A DNA stretch of 20,739 nucleotides from Paracoccaceae bacterium (GCA_006227805.1 SBFT01000019.1:1-20739); one strand, 5' to 3'. Shown: positions 7,260 through 17,018, counted from the stretch's first letter. The notes: generated by a model not told the origin, from the sequence alone. Program-made: numbers and translations.

Positions 7260-8966
7260 TTAGCTGCCTTCCTTGCGGAACCAGTCGGCTGCGTTCCACA
7301 GCTCGGTGTCCCAGACGTTCAGAACGACGCCGCCCAGCGTGTTGGAATGGGCCGACAGACGACCGCGGTGCACCAGCGGGATCACGCCGCCATTCTCGAC
7401 ATACATGTCGTTCAGTTGCCGGGTGATGCTGGCGCGCTCGGCCGCATCGGCCGTCTTCGTCAGGGTTTCGTAGAGCGCATCGTATTCCGGCATGCAGAAG
7501 CGGCTGATGTTCGCGCCCTGCCACTGGGTGTCGGGGCGCGGCGCGGTGCCGCAAACCTGGTCGCCCATGTAGGCCTGCGCGTCGGTGCCGTTGAAGGTGT
7601 TGGCATACATCTGCACGTCGGCGTAGAACTTCTGGAAGGTGTCGGGCGAGCCCGGGTCACCGCCGAAGAAGACCGACGCGTTGACGTTGCGCAGCTCGGT
7701 CTGGATGCCGATTTCCTCCCACCACTGCTTGATCAGGGCTTGGAAGTCCTGACGCACGGCGTTGGTCGAGGTCTGGTAGAGCACCTTGAGTTCCACGCCG
7801 TCCTTCTCGCGGACGCCGTCGCCGTTGCTGTCGACCCAGCCCGCGGCTTCCAGCATGGCCTTGGCGCCTTCGATGTCCTGCTGGTCGCAGGTGAAGGTGT
7901 CCGAGTTGATCGCCTCGGGCGCGGGCACCAGGTTGCAGGTCACGCGGCCGGCCTGGCCATAGCCGATCTCGACCAGCAGCGGCCGGTCGATCGCCATCGA
8001 CATCGCCTTGTAGACGGCCGGGTCGCGCAGGAACGGATGCGGATGCTTCTCGGTCGAGCGCTCGCCTTCCGGCAGGCTGGGCGACGGGTTGGTCCAGTTC
8101 AGGTGGATGCGCTCGACCAGCGGGCCGAAGCCCGCGATGGGCGTGCCCTTGCCGCCGGCCTGCATCTGCGCGATGACGTCGGGCGCCAGCTGCAGGTTCC
8201 AGGCATAGTCGAATTCGCCCGTTTCCATCACGGCGCGGCCCGCCGCCGTCGCGTCGCCGCCGCCCTTGAAGGTCATCGTGGCGAAGGCGGGCTTGGCCGG
8301 ATCACGATAATTGGGGTTGGCTTCCAGCGTGATCACGTCGTTCGGCTTGAACTCGACCACCTTGAAGGCGCCGGTTCCGATCGGATTGAAGTTCTGCTCG
8401 GTGCATTCGGGCGCGCGCGCGCCCATGCAGTCGGCGAACTGCGCGGCCTGGATGATCGGGCTTTCGCCACCGACGAAGGGACCGTAGGGGAAGGGTTTCG
8501 GCTGGTCGAACTTGACCACCACGGTCAGGTCGTCCGGCGTTTCCACCGCGCTCACGCCATCGAACTTGGACAGCTGCGCGCAGCCGCCTTCGGGATGGGT
8601 GCAGTATTCCCAGGTGAACTTGACGTCGGCGCTGGTGAAGGGCGTGCCGTCCGACCAAAGGATGCCTGGCGTGATCTTCCAGGTGATCGAGGTCAGGTCC
8701 GCGCTGACGCCGCCATTGGCGACGGTCGGGATCTCGTCGACCAGCCAGGGGATCAGCTCGCCCTGGGGATTGTAGCGGGCCAGCGGCTCGAGGATCAGCG
8801 AGGACGATTCAACGTCCTTGGTGCCGCCCGACAGGAACGGGTTCAGGATCGAGGGCGCCTGCCAGTAGATGATGCTGACATTGCCGTCCGAACCGCGTTC
8901 GGCCATGGCGGCAGGCGCCAGGGCTGTCATGGCGATGGCACCCATGAGTAGGGTTCTGAGTTTCAT
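7260..8966 (-). CDS. Peptide-type ABC transporter periplasmic substrate-binding protein (SBP_bac_5)
   Basis: The secreted ligand-binding subunit of the importer, 568 residues, about the usual length or slightly longer for family 5. The ATG at 8966 has AAGGAG 6 nt upstream and begins a clear signal peptide (MKLRTLLMGAIAMTALAPAA) with likely cleavage after AMA at residue 22; the longer ATG at 8987 lacks this. Family landmarks are LEPLARYNPQGELIPWLVDE, GILWSDGTPFTSADVKFTWE and PIGTGAFKVVEFKPND. Eight cysteines are present, at 122, 129, 180, 188, 344, 360, 472 and 491, in four near pairs that suggest disulfides in the periplasm. Residues 379-389 (DSNGDGVREKD) look like an EF-hand-type calcium loop, which occurs in some relatives. 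The ligand is unknown; peptides or acylated amino acids fit the neighbouring hydrolases. Confidence 0.92.
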   Translation of the reverse strand: MKLRTLLMGAIAMTALAPAAMAERGSDGNVSIIYWQAPSILNPFLSGGTKDVESSSLILEPLARYNPQGELIPWLVDEIPTVANGGVSADLTSITWKITPGILWSDGTPFTSADVKFTWEYCTHPEGGCAQLSKFDGVSAVETPDDLTVVVKFDQPKPFPYGPFVGGESPIIQAAQFADCMGARAPECTEQNFNPIGTGAFKVVEFKPNDVITLEANPNYRDPAKPAFATMTFKGGGDATAAGRAVMETGEFDYAWNLQLAPDVIAQMQAGGKGTPIAGFGPLVERIHLNWTNPSPSLPEGERSTEKHPHPFLRDPAVYKAMSMAIDRPLLVEIGYGQAGRVTCNLVPAPEAINSDTFTCDQQDIEGAKAMLEAAGWVDSNGDGVREKDGVELKVLYQTSTNAVRQDFQALIKQWWEEIGIQTELRNVNASVFFGGDPGSPDTFQKFYADVQMYANTFNGTDAQAYMGDQVCGTAPRPDTQWQGANISRFCMPEYDALYETLTKTADAAERASITRQLNDMYVENGGVIPLVHRGRLSAHSNTLGGVVLNVWDTELWNAADWFRKEGS

Positions 8967-8972
8967 TCTACA

Positions 8973-8978
8973 CTCCTT
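8973..8978 (-). promoter_or_regulatory. Ribosome binding site of the substrate-binding protein gene
   Basis: AAGGAG on the minus strand, 6 nt before the ATG at 8966. It is one of the strongest Shine-Dalgarno sequences in the window and decides the start in favour of the ORF with a signal peptide. Confidence 0.85.
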
Positions 8979-9010
8979 GTTGGACACGGGGACCGTGCCT
9001 TAGGTCGCGA

Positions 9011-9027
9011 TCCGCGTTGACCGCGGA
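9011..9027. promoter_or_regulatory. Inverted repeat in the divergent control region, near the binding-protein gene
   Basis: TCCGCG and CGCGGA flank a five-base centre (TTGAC), a 17-bp perfect palindrome with spacer. It lies 45-61 nt upstream of the binding-protein start. It could be an operator or a hairpin in the 5' leader of the minus-strand mRNA. No regulator gene is in the window to link it to. Confidence 0.3.
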
Positions 9028-9060
9028 CCATTTGTTACCGGCCCTGGCCCAAATCCTTGA

Positions 9061-9099
9061 AATGCCGTCAAAAACGCAGCGCGTCACACGGGCGGCATT
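9061..9099. promoter_or_regulatory. Nested inverted repeat in the divergent control region
   Basis: AATGCCG (9061-9067) and CGGCATT (9093-9099) form 7-bp inverted arms whose centres are 32 bp apart, about three helical turns. ACGC and GCGT (9074-9077 and 9081-9084) form a smaller repeat in between. It lies in the 290-bp gap between the divergently transcribed transporter units, a likely place for a shared operator. Chance occurrence is possible. Confidence 0.3.
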
Positions 9100-9242
9100 C
9101 CGGGTCGGGACCGGAGACGCTCTCATCGAAACAGAGTTTGTGGAAAATGCAAGCCTTGCCGTCGCGAAATGGCCCCCGAGGGGCGACAGCGTTTGACACT
9201 GCCCAGCGGCTGGTCGTAGCGTTCGCCAATCCCATGTCCCGT

Positions 9243-9248
9243 GAAGGA
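9243..9248 (+). promoter_or_regulatory. Ribosome binding site selecting the GTG start of the double ATPase
   Basis: GAAGGA, 8 nt before the GTG at 9257. It supports GTG as the start, since no in-frame ATG lies nearby and the protein begins normally from this codon. Confidence 0.7.
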
Positions 9249-9256
9249 ATGCGCGC

Positions 9257-11101
<1,845 letters not shown>

Positions 11102-11108
11102 GGCCCTG

Positions 11109-12287
11109 ATGGCCAAGGTCCTGACCCCGCGCGAGATCCTGGCGGCGCTGATTTCGTTCCCGACCGTCAGCCGCGACACCAACCTGCCGCTGGTGGACTG
11201 GGTCTGCGACTATCTCGACACGCACGGGATCGAGGTGCATCGCTGGCCCGATCCGGCCCAGCCGCACAAGGCCGCCGTGATCGCCCATGCCGGCCCGCGC
11301 CGGGAAGGCGCGGTCGTGCTGTCGGGGCATACCGACGTGGTGCCGGTGGATGGCCAGCCCTGGGACAGCGATCCGTTCACACTCACGGAGCGCGACGGGC
11401 GGCTCTACGGGCGCGGCACCACCGACATGAAGGGCTTCGACGCGCTGGCGATCTGGGCCCTGGTCGAGGCGCAGCGCCGCGGCGTGGCGCGGCCCCTGCA
11501 ACTGGCGCTGAGTTTCGACGAGGAGCTGGGCTGCACCGGCGCGCCCCCGATGATCGCGGCGATGCAGGGCATGGTGCCGAAGGGCGCCTCGGTGATCGTA
11601 GGCGAACCCTCGATGATGAAGGCCGTCACCGGCCACAAGGGGGGCGAGGGGTATTTCGTCGATGTCTGGGGGTTCGAGGTCCATTCCTCGATCCTGCATA
11701 CCGGGGTCAGCGCAGTGATGGAGGCGGCCCGCATCATCGACTGGGCCAACCGGGTCAATGCCGAGGAGATGGCGCGCGCGCCCGGCCCCCTGGCCGCGAT
11801 GTTCGACCCGCCCTTCACGACGCTGCACGTGGGCACCATCGCGGGCGGCACGGCGCAGAACATCACCGCCAAGCATTGCCGCTTCGATATCGGCTATCGC
11901 GCGACGCCCGACGCCGAACCGGGAAGCTGGGACCGGCGCATCCGGGACCGTCTGGCCGAGGCCGAGGCGGCGATGAAGGCGGTCCATCCCGAGGCGCGCA
12001 TCGATGTCGATGCCCGCTTCCGCGTGCCGCCCCTGCGCCCCGAGGAGAGGGGCGAGGCGGAAGGCCTGGCACGCGCGATCACCGGCGACAACGCCACGCA
12101 TGTGGTCAGCTACGGCACCGAAGCCGGCCAGTTCCAGGAAGCGGGTTACTCCGCCGTCGTCTGCGGCCCCGGCGACATCGCCCAGGCGCATCAGCCGAAC
12201 GAATTCATCACGTTGGCGCAGTTCCGGGCCGGGCAGGACTTCATGGAAGGCCTGCTCGACCGTCTCGGAGGCAAGGCCGCCGCCTGA
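11109..12287 (+). CDS. ArgE-like M20 family deacetylase/amidohydrolase
   Basis: A cytoplasmic metallo-hydrolase of 392 residues that resembles acetylornithine deacetylase (ArgE), which splits N-acetylornithine into acetate and ornithine. Seen motifs are the first metal-binding block VVLSGHTDVVPVDGQPW, the bridging-Asp block YGRGTTDMKGF, the catalytic Glu pair in SFDEELGCTGA, GEPS for the fourth ligand region, the dimerisation-domain VHSS, and the C-terminal CGPGDIAQAHQPNEF that carries the last His ligand. All key residues appear intact. The gene starts 7 nt after the ATPase and is followed by four M20D hydrolases, so a catabolic role on imported N-acyl amino acids is more likely than arginine synthesis; many alphaproteobacteria make arginine with ArgJ instead. 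The ribosome binding site is poor, suggesting translational coupling. The exact substrate is uncertain. Confidence 0.88.
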   Translation: MAKVLTPREILAALISFPTVSRDTNLPLVDWVCDYLDTHGIEVHRWPDPAQPHKAAVIAHAGPRREGAVVLSGHTDVVPVDGQPWDSDPFTLTERDGRLYGRGTTDMKGFDALAIWALVEAQRRGVARPLQLALSFDEELGCTGAPPMIAAMQGMVPKGASVIVGEPSMMKAVTGHKGGEGYFVDVWGFEVHSSILHTGVSAVMEAARIIDWANRVNAEEMARAPGPLAAMFDPPFTTLHVGTIAGGTAQNITAKHCRFDIGYRATPDAEPGSWDRRIRDRLAEAEAAMKAVHPEARIDVDARFRVPPLRPEERGEAEGLARAITGDNATHVVSYGTEAGQFQEAGYSAVVCGPGDIAQAHQPNEFITLAQFRAGQDFMEGLLDRLGGKAAA

Positions 12288-12306
12288 CAGACCGAAGGAG
12301 ACCGAC

Positions 12307-13485
12307 ATGCCCATCCGCAACCGGCTGGCCGAGATGCACGCCGAGGTGACCGCCTGGCGGCGCCACCTGCATCAGCATCCCGAACTGATGTACGAGGTCC
12401 ACCAGACCGCGGCCTTCGTGACCGAGCGCCTGCGCGAGATCGGCGTCGACGACATCACCACCGGCATCGGCCGGACCGGCGTCGTCGCCACCATCCGGGG
12501 GCGCGGCCAGGGACAGGGCGGGGCCGTGCGCACCATCGGTCTGCGCGCGGACATGGACGCGCTGCCGATCACGGAAGCCTCGGGCGTCGATTTCCCCTCG
12601 ACCACGCCCGGGATCATGCATGCCTGCGGCCATGACGGGCACACCGCCATCCTGCTGGGCGCGGCGAAATACCTGGCCGAGACGCGGAATTTCGACGGGA
12701 ATGTCGTGCTGATCTTCCAGCCTGCCGAGGAAGGCGGCGCGGGGGGCCGCGAGATGTGCCGCGACGGGCTGATGGAGCGCTGGAAGATCGACGAGGTCTA
12801 TGGCCTGCACAACGCCCCCGGCGTGCCCGTGGGCACCTTCGCGATCCGGCCCGGCGCGCTGATGGCGTCGGCGGATGAATTCGAGATCGTGGTGACGGGG
12901 CGCGGCGGCCATGCCGCCGTCCCGCACGAGGCGATCGACACCACGCTGGTCGCCGCGCAGATCGTCGTCAGCCTTCAAAGCGTCGTCGCGCGCAGCATCA
13001 ACCCGCTGCACCGCGTCGTGCTGACCGTGGGCACCTTCCAGACCGACAGTTCCGCCTCGAACATCATCGCCCACAGGGTCGTCATGCGCGGCACGGTGCG
13101 CACGCTCGACAACGCCTGCCGCGCCCAGGCCGAACACCGCATCCGCGAGATCGCGTCCCATACCGCCGCGGCCTTCGGCGCGACCGCCGAAGTGACCTGG
13201 GACGAGGGCTATCCCGTCACCGTCAACCACGAGGCGCAGACCGCCCATGCGATCGCGGCGGCGAAGGCGGTGTCGTCGTCCGTGATCGAGGATGCCGATC
13301 CGATCATGCCCGCCGAGGATTTCTCGTTCATGCTGGAAGAACGGCCCGGAGCCTATATGTTCCTGGGCAACGGCGACACGCCGCAATGTCACCATCCGGC
13401 CTATCGGTTCGACGACGACGCGATCCCCCTGGGGGCAAGCTGGTTCGTGGAACTGGTCGAGCGCCGCCTGCCGGTCAGGACCTGA
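12307..13485 (+). CDS. M20D amidohydrolase (aminoacylase/hippurate hydrolase type), copy 1
   Basis: First of four tandem paralogs, 392 residues. The M20D family hydrolyses N-acyl amino acids such as hippurate or indole-acetyl amino acids in the cytoplasm, using two metal ions. Seen: start motif WRRHLHQHPEL, metal ligands C107 and H109 in MHACGHDGHTA, catalytic E141-E142 in QPAEEGGAGG, H168 in YGLHNAPG, dimer-domain GRGGHAAVPHEAIDTT and the last His in CHHPAYRFDDDAIPLG. All expected active-site residues are present. No signal peptide. The ATG at 12307 has AAGGAG 6 nt upstream and lies 19 nt after the ArgE-like gene. This copy is the most divergent: MPIRNRLAEM start, a glycine-rich RGQGQGG insertion near residue 67 and C-terminal RRLPVRT in place of TRMP. 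Substrate not known. Confidence 0.92.
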   Translation: MPIRNRLAEMHAEVTAWRRHLHQHPELMYEVHQTAAFVTERLREIGVDDITTGIGRTGVVATIRGRGQGQGGAVRTIGLRADMDALPITEASGVDFPSTTPGIMHACGHDGHTAILLGAAKYLAETRNFDGNVVLIFQPAEEGGAGGREMCRDGLMERWKIDEVYGLHNAPGVPVGTFAIRPGALMASADEFEIVVTGRGGHAAVPHEAIDTTLVAAQIVVSLQSVVARSINPLHRVVLTVGTFQTDSSASNIIAHRVVMRGTVRTLDNACRAQAEHRIREIASHTAAAFGATAEVTWDEGYPVTVNHEAQTAHAIAAAKAVSSSVIEDADPIMPAEDFSFMLEERPGAYMFLGNGDTPQCHHPAYRFDDDAIPLGASWFVELVERRLPVRT

Positions 13486-13492
13486 GAGACCC

Positions 13493-14656
13493 ATGCCGAT
13501 CAAGAACCGCTTCGCAGAACTCCACCCCCGCATCACCGAGTGGCGCCGTGACCTGCACGCCCATCCCGAACTGATGTATGACGTCCACCGCACCGCCGAG
13601 GTGGTGGCGGACCGCCTGCGCGCCTTCGGCTGCGACGAGGTGGTGCCCGGGATCGGCCGCACCGGCGTCGTCGCGGTGATCAGGGGGCGCAGCGACACGA
13701 AAGGCCGCGTGATCGGCCTGCGCGCCGACATGGACGCCCTGCCCATCCACGAGGAGACGGGCGCCGCCCATGCCTCGACCCATCCGGGCGTCATGCATGC
13801 CTGCGGCCATGACGGGCATACCGCGATGCTTCTGGGCGCGGCGCAATACCTCGCCGAGACGCGCAATTTCGACGGCACGGCGGTGGTCATCTTCCAGCCC
13901 GCGGAAGAGGGCGGCGCGGGCGGCAAGGCCATGGTCGATGACGGCCTGATGGAGCGCTGGGGCGTTCAGGAGGTCTATGGCCTGCACAACGCGCCGGGCC
14001 TGCCCGCGGGGACTTTCGCGATCCGCCCCGGCCCGATGATGGCCGCGACCGACGAATTCGAGATCGTTCTGGAAGGGCGCGGCGGCCATGCCGCGCGGCC
14101 CCACCAGACGGTCGATACCGCGGTGATGTCCTTCCACCTGGGCGTGGCGCTGCAACAGATCGTGGCGCGCAACGCCGATCCGGTGGAACAGCTGGTCGTC
14201 TCGGTCACCTCGATCCAGTCCTCCTCGACCGCCTTCAACGTGATCCCGCAGCGGGTGACCCTGCGCGGCACGGTGCGGTCGATGCAGGAAGCGCAGCGCG
14301 CGATGGCGCGCCGCCGCATTCACGAGGTCGCGGGCGGCATCGCCGCCACCTTCGGCGGCAGCGCGCAGGTCGACTTCGCGGAAGGCTATCCCGTGCTGGT
14401 CAACCATGAGGCCGAGACCGGATACGCCATGGAGGTCGCCCGCGCGGTGGCGGGCGATTGCGGGATATCGCCCATGGTCATGGGGGGCGAGGATTTCGCC
14501 TTCATGCTGCAGGCACGGCCCGGGGCCTATATCCGCCTTGGCAATGGCGACAGCGCGGGGCTGCACCACCCGAAATACGATTTCAACGACGAGATCATCC
14601 CGATGGGCTGTTCCTGGCTTGCCGGCATGGTCGAAACCCGGATGCCAGCGGGGTAG
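13493..14656 (+). CDS. M20D amidohydrolase (aminoacylase/hippurate hydrolase type), copy 2
   Basis: Second paralog, 387 residues, beginning MPIKNRFAEL like copy 3. Metal and catalytic residues are C104, H106, E138-E139, H165 (YGLHNAPG) and H358 in LHHPKYDFND. The lid-type motif is GRGGHAARPHQTVDTA. It shares the NAP variant after the fourth ligand with copy 1, but the segment FNVIPQRVTLRGTVRSM with copy 4. The ATG at 13493 follows the copy 1 stop by 7 nt with only a weak purine stretch (GAGAG) before it, so translational coupling is likely. A longer frame open upstream into copy 1 is a shadow, because homology begins at this ATG. The protein looks active and cytoplasmic; its substrate is not known. 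Confidence 0.92.
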   Translation: MPIKNRFAELHPRITEWRRDLHAHPELMYDVHRTAEVVADRLRAFGCDEVVPGIGRTGVVAVIRGRSDTKGRVIGLRADMDALPIHEETGAAHASTHPGVMHACGHDGHTAMLLGAAQYLAETRNFDGTAVVIFQPAEEGGAGGKAMVDDGLMERWGVQEVYGLHNAPGLPAGTFAIRPGPMMAATDEFEIVLEGRGGHAARPHQTVDTAVMSFHLGVALQQIVARNADPVEQLVVSVTSIQSSSTAFNVIPQRVTLRGTVRSMQEAQRAMARRRIHEVAGGIAATFGGSAQVDFAEGYPVLVNHEAETGYAMEVARAVAGDCGISPMVMGGEDFAFMLQARPGAYIRLGNGDSAGLHHPKYDFNDEIIPMGCSWLAGMVETRMPAG

Positions 14657-14661
14657 GGGCC

Positions 14662-15831
14662 ATGCCGATCAAGAACCGTTTCGCGGAATTGCAGGGCCAG
14701 ATCGCCGAGTGGCGGCGGGATATCCACGCCCATCCCGAACTGCGCTTCGAGGAACATCGCACCGGGGCGCTGGTGGCCGACCGCCTGCGTGCCTTCGGCT
14801 GCGACGAGGTGGTGACCGGCGTGGGCCGGACCGGCGTCGTGGGCGTGATCCGGGGGCGGAGCGACACGAAGGGACGGGTGATCGCCTTCCGCGCCGACAT
14901 GGACGCGCTGCCCATCGTCGAGGCGACGGGACTGCCCCATGCCTCGACCGAACGGGGCAAGATGCATGCCTGCGGGCACGACGGGCACACCGCGATGCTG
15001 CTGGGGGCGGCGCAGTATCTCGCGGAGACGCGCAATTTCGACGGCACGGTGGTGCTGCTGTTCCAGCCGGCGGAAGAGGGCGGCGGCGGCGCGAAGGCGA
15101 TGCTGGAGGATGGCGTCATGGACCGCTGGCGGGTGGACGAAGTCTATGGCCTGCACAACTGGCCCGGCCTGCCTGCCGGGGAATTCGCCCTGCGCGAAGG
15201 CCCGCTGATGGCCGCGACCGACTTCTTCGAGATCGAGGTGACGGGCCGCGGCGGTCACGGCGCCATGCCGCACCAGACGGTGGATGCGACGCTGGCGGGA
15301 TCGGCCGTGGTCATGGCGCTGCAACAGGTGGTGGCGCGCAACGTCGATCCCCTGCAACCGGCGGTGCTGTCGGTCTGTTCGCTGCGCACCGACACCGATG
15401 CCCACAACGTCATCGCGGGGATTGCGCGCATCAAGGGCACGGTCCGCTATCTCGACCCGGGCGTGCAGGACCTGATCCGCACCCGGATCAAGGAAGTGGC
15501 CGAGGCCACCGCGCAGGCGCACGGGGCGACGGCGCGGCTCGACTACATGCCTTGCGTGCCTGCGACGATCAACACGCCCGACATGGCGGCCCACGCGCTG
15601 GCCGCCGCGCAGGCGGTCTCGCCCGGGGTGCGCACCGACATCGCGCCGGTCATGGGCGGCGAGGATTTCGCCGACATGCTGGGCCAGCGCCCCGGCGCCT
15701 TCGTTTTCCTTGGTAACGGCGCCAGCGCCGAGTTGCACAACCCCGCCTACGAATTCAACGACGATGCCATCCCCGCAGGCTGCAGCTGGTTCGCCACGCT
15801 GGCCGAAACGCGGATGCCGCTTACCGCCTGA
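14662..15831 (+). CDS. M20D amidohydrolase (aminoacylase/hippurate hydrolase type), copy 3
   Basis: Third paralog, 389 residues, starting MPIKNRFAEL and 5 nt after the copy 2 stop. Active-site residues are C104, H106, E138-E139 and H165, the last now in YGLHNWPG, and the last His in LHNPAYEFND, where Asn replaces the second His of the other copies. The dimer-domain loop is GRGGHGAMPHQTVDAT. It differs from its neighbours by an FRADMDALPIVEATG block and by LRTDTDAHNVIAGIARIKGT, which is closer in pattern to copy 1 than to copies 2 and 4. A GGGG tract just upstream of the ATG may act as ribosome binding site. All catalytic residues are intact, so a working enzyme with a different preference is inferred. 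Confidence 0.92.
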   Translation: MPIKNRFAELQGQIAEWRRDIHAHPELRFEEHRTGALVADRLRAFGCDEVVTGVGRTGVVGVIRGRSDTKGRVIAFRADMDALPIVEATGLPHASTERGKMHACGHDGHTAMLLGAAQYLAETRNFDGTVVLLFQPAEEGGGGAKAMLEDGVMDRWRVDEVYGLHNWPGLPAGEFALREGPLMAATDFFEIEVTGRGGHGAMPHQTVDATLAGSAVVMALQQVVARNVDPLQPAVLSVCSLRTDTDAHNVIAGIARIKGTVRYLDPGVQDLIRTRIKEVAEATAQAHGATARLDYMPCVPATINTPDMAAHALAAAQAVSPGVRTDIAPVMGGEDFADMLGQRPGAFVFLGNGASAELHNPAYEFNDDAIPAGCSWFATLAETRMPLTA

Positions 15832-15844
15832 AAGGACAAGACCC

Positions 15845-17008
15845 ATGCCCGTCAAGAACCGCTTCGCCGAACTCCAGGACGAGATCACCGCCTGGCGGCG
15901 CGATCTCCACGAGAACCCCGAGATCCTGTTCGAGACCCATCGCACCAGCGCGCTGGTGGCCGAGAAACTGCAGGCCTTCGGCTGCGACGAGGTCGTCACC
16001 GGCATCGGCCGCACCGGCGTCGTGGGCGTGATCCGCGGCAAGTCCGACACCAGGGGCCGCGTGATCGGCCTGCGCGCGGACATGGACGCGCTGCCGATCC
16101 ATGAACAGACGGGGGTCGACTATGCCTCGAAGACGCCCGGCGCCATGCATGCCTGCGGCCATGACGGCCATACCGCGATGCTGCTGGGGGCCGCGAAATA
16201 CCTGGCCGAGACGCGCAATTTCGACGGCACGGTCGTGGTCATCTTCCAGCCCGCCGAGGAAGGCGGCGGCGGCGGCCGCGAGATGTGCCAGGACGGCATG
16301 ATGGAGCGCTTCGGCATCGACGAGGTCTACGGGATGCACAACTGGCCGGGCAAACCCGTCGGCAGCTTCGCGATCCGCACCGGCCCCTTCTTCGCCGCCA
16401 CCGACCAGTTCGACATCTGGTTCGAAGGCCTGGGCGGGCACGCCGCCAAGCCGCACGAGACGGTCGACACCACCGTGATGGCCGCGCAGGCGGTGCTGGC
16501 GCTGCAGACGATCGCCAGCCGCAACGCCGACCCGGTCGATCGCGTCGTGGTCTCGGTCACCTCGTTCGAGACCTCGTCCAAGGCCTTCAACGTCATCCCC
16601 CAGAAGGTGCAGATCAAGGGCACCGTGCGCACCATGTCGCCCGAGATGCGCGCGCTGGCCGAGAAGCGGATCAAGGAGATCTGCGACGGCATCGCGGCCA
16701 CGTTCGGCGGCAAGGCCGATATCCGCTACATCAGGGGATACCCGGTCATGGTGAACCATGACGAGCAGACCGAATTCGCGGCCAGCGTCGCGCGCAAGGT
16801 CTCGGGCGGCTGCGAGGAAGCGCCCCTGGTGATGGGCGGCGAGGATTTCGCCTACATGCTGGAAGAACGCCCCGGCGCCTATATCCTCGTGGGCAATGGC
16901 GACACCGCCGCGGTCCACCATCCGGAATACGACTTCAACGACGAGGCGATCCCGGCGGGTTGCAGCTGGTGGGCCGAAATCGTCGAACAGCGGATGCCGG
17001 CGGCCTGA
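15845..17008 (+). CDS. M20D amidohydrolase (aminoacylase/hippurate hydrolase type), copy 4
   Basis: Last paralog of the run, 387 residues, starting MPVKNRFAEL. Key residues are C104, H106, E138-E139 and H165 in YGMHNWPG, and the last His in VHHPEYDFND. The loop near the substrate is GLGGHAAKPHETVDTT, with Leu for the Arg found in the other three copies. The start has AAAGGA about 8 nt upstream and follows copy 3 by 13 nt, so it probably has its own ribosome binding. The C-terminus (EIVEQRMPAA) is shared in pattern with copies 2 and 3. It ends just before a palindrome cluster that probably stops the transcript. Substrate not known. Confidence 0.92.
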   Translation: MPVKNRFAELQDEITAWRRDLHENPEILFETHRTSALVAEKLQAFGCDEVVTGIGRTGVVGVIRGKSDTRGRVIGLRADMDALPIHEQTGVDYASKTPGAMHACGHDGHTAMLLGAAKYLAETRNFDGTVVVIFQPAEEGGGGGREMCQDGMMERFGIDEVYGMHNWPGKPVGSFAIRTGPFFAATDQFDIWFEGLGGHAAKPHETVDTTVMAAQAVLALQTIASRNADPVDRVVVSVTSFETSSKAFNVIPQKVQIKGTVRTMSPEMRALAEKRIKEICDGIAATFGGKADIRYIRGYPVMVNHDEQTEFAASVARKVSGGCEEAPLVMGGEDFAYMLEERPGAYILVGNGDTAAVHHPEYDFNDEAIPAGCSWWAEIVEQRMPAA

Positions 17009-17018
17009 CTGCGGGTCC

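Larger units (their letters stand above)
8967..9256. promoter_or_regulatory. Shared divergent promoter region of the transporter/hydrolase locus
   Basis: This 290-bp gap separates the minus-strand binding-protein/permease unit from the plus-strand ATPase/hydrolase unit, so promoters for both must start here or, for the plus strand, be read from elsewhere. It holds the two inverted repeats listed separately. It also holds TTGACA at 9193-9198, a possible plus-strand -35 box, but with no good -10 box at 16-18 nt, and a possible hairpin at 9161-9187 (GTCGC with GCGAC). I see no gene or riboswitch that I can name in it. Confidence 0.55.

Noticed and set aside
7347..8951. A 534-codon plus-strand frame opposite the binding-protein gene
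   Set aside because: The minus-strand gene has a signal peptide, ribosome binding site and family motifs; the plus-strand frame has none.
9193..9221. TTGACA as part of a sigma-70 promoter for the ATPase operon
   Set aside because: The -35 match is perfect but no acceptable -10 box lies 16-18 nt downstream, so it is mentioned only as part of the control region.
14527..16083. A 518-codon minus-strand frame across M20D copies 3 and 4, and similar ones at 12241-13932, 13475-14569 and 15821-17173
   Set aside because: All are antisense to well-supported M20D genes, share the same low-information composition, and have no recognisable domain; they repeat only because the genes beneath are paralogs.
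12307..17008. Tandem M20D copies as a mobile-element or phage-driven array
   Set aside because: No transposase, integrase or flanking insertion repeats are visible, and composition matches the neighbours. Simple tandem duplication explains it.
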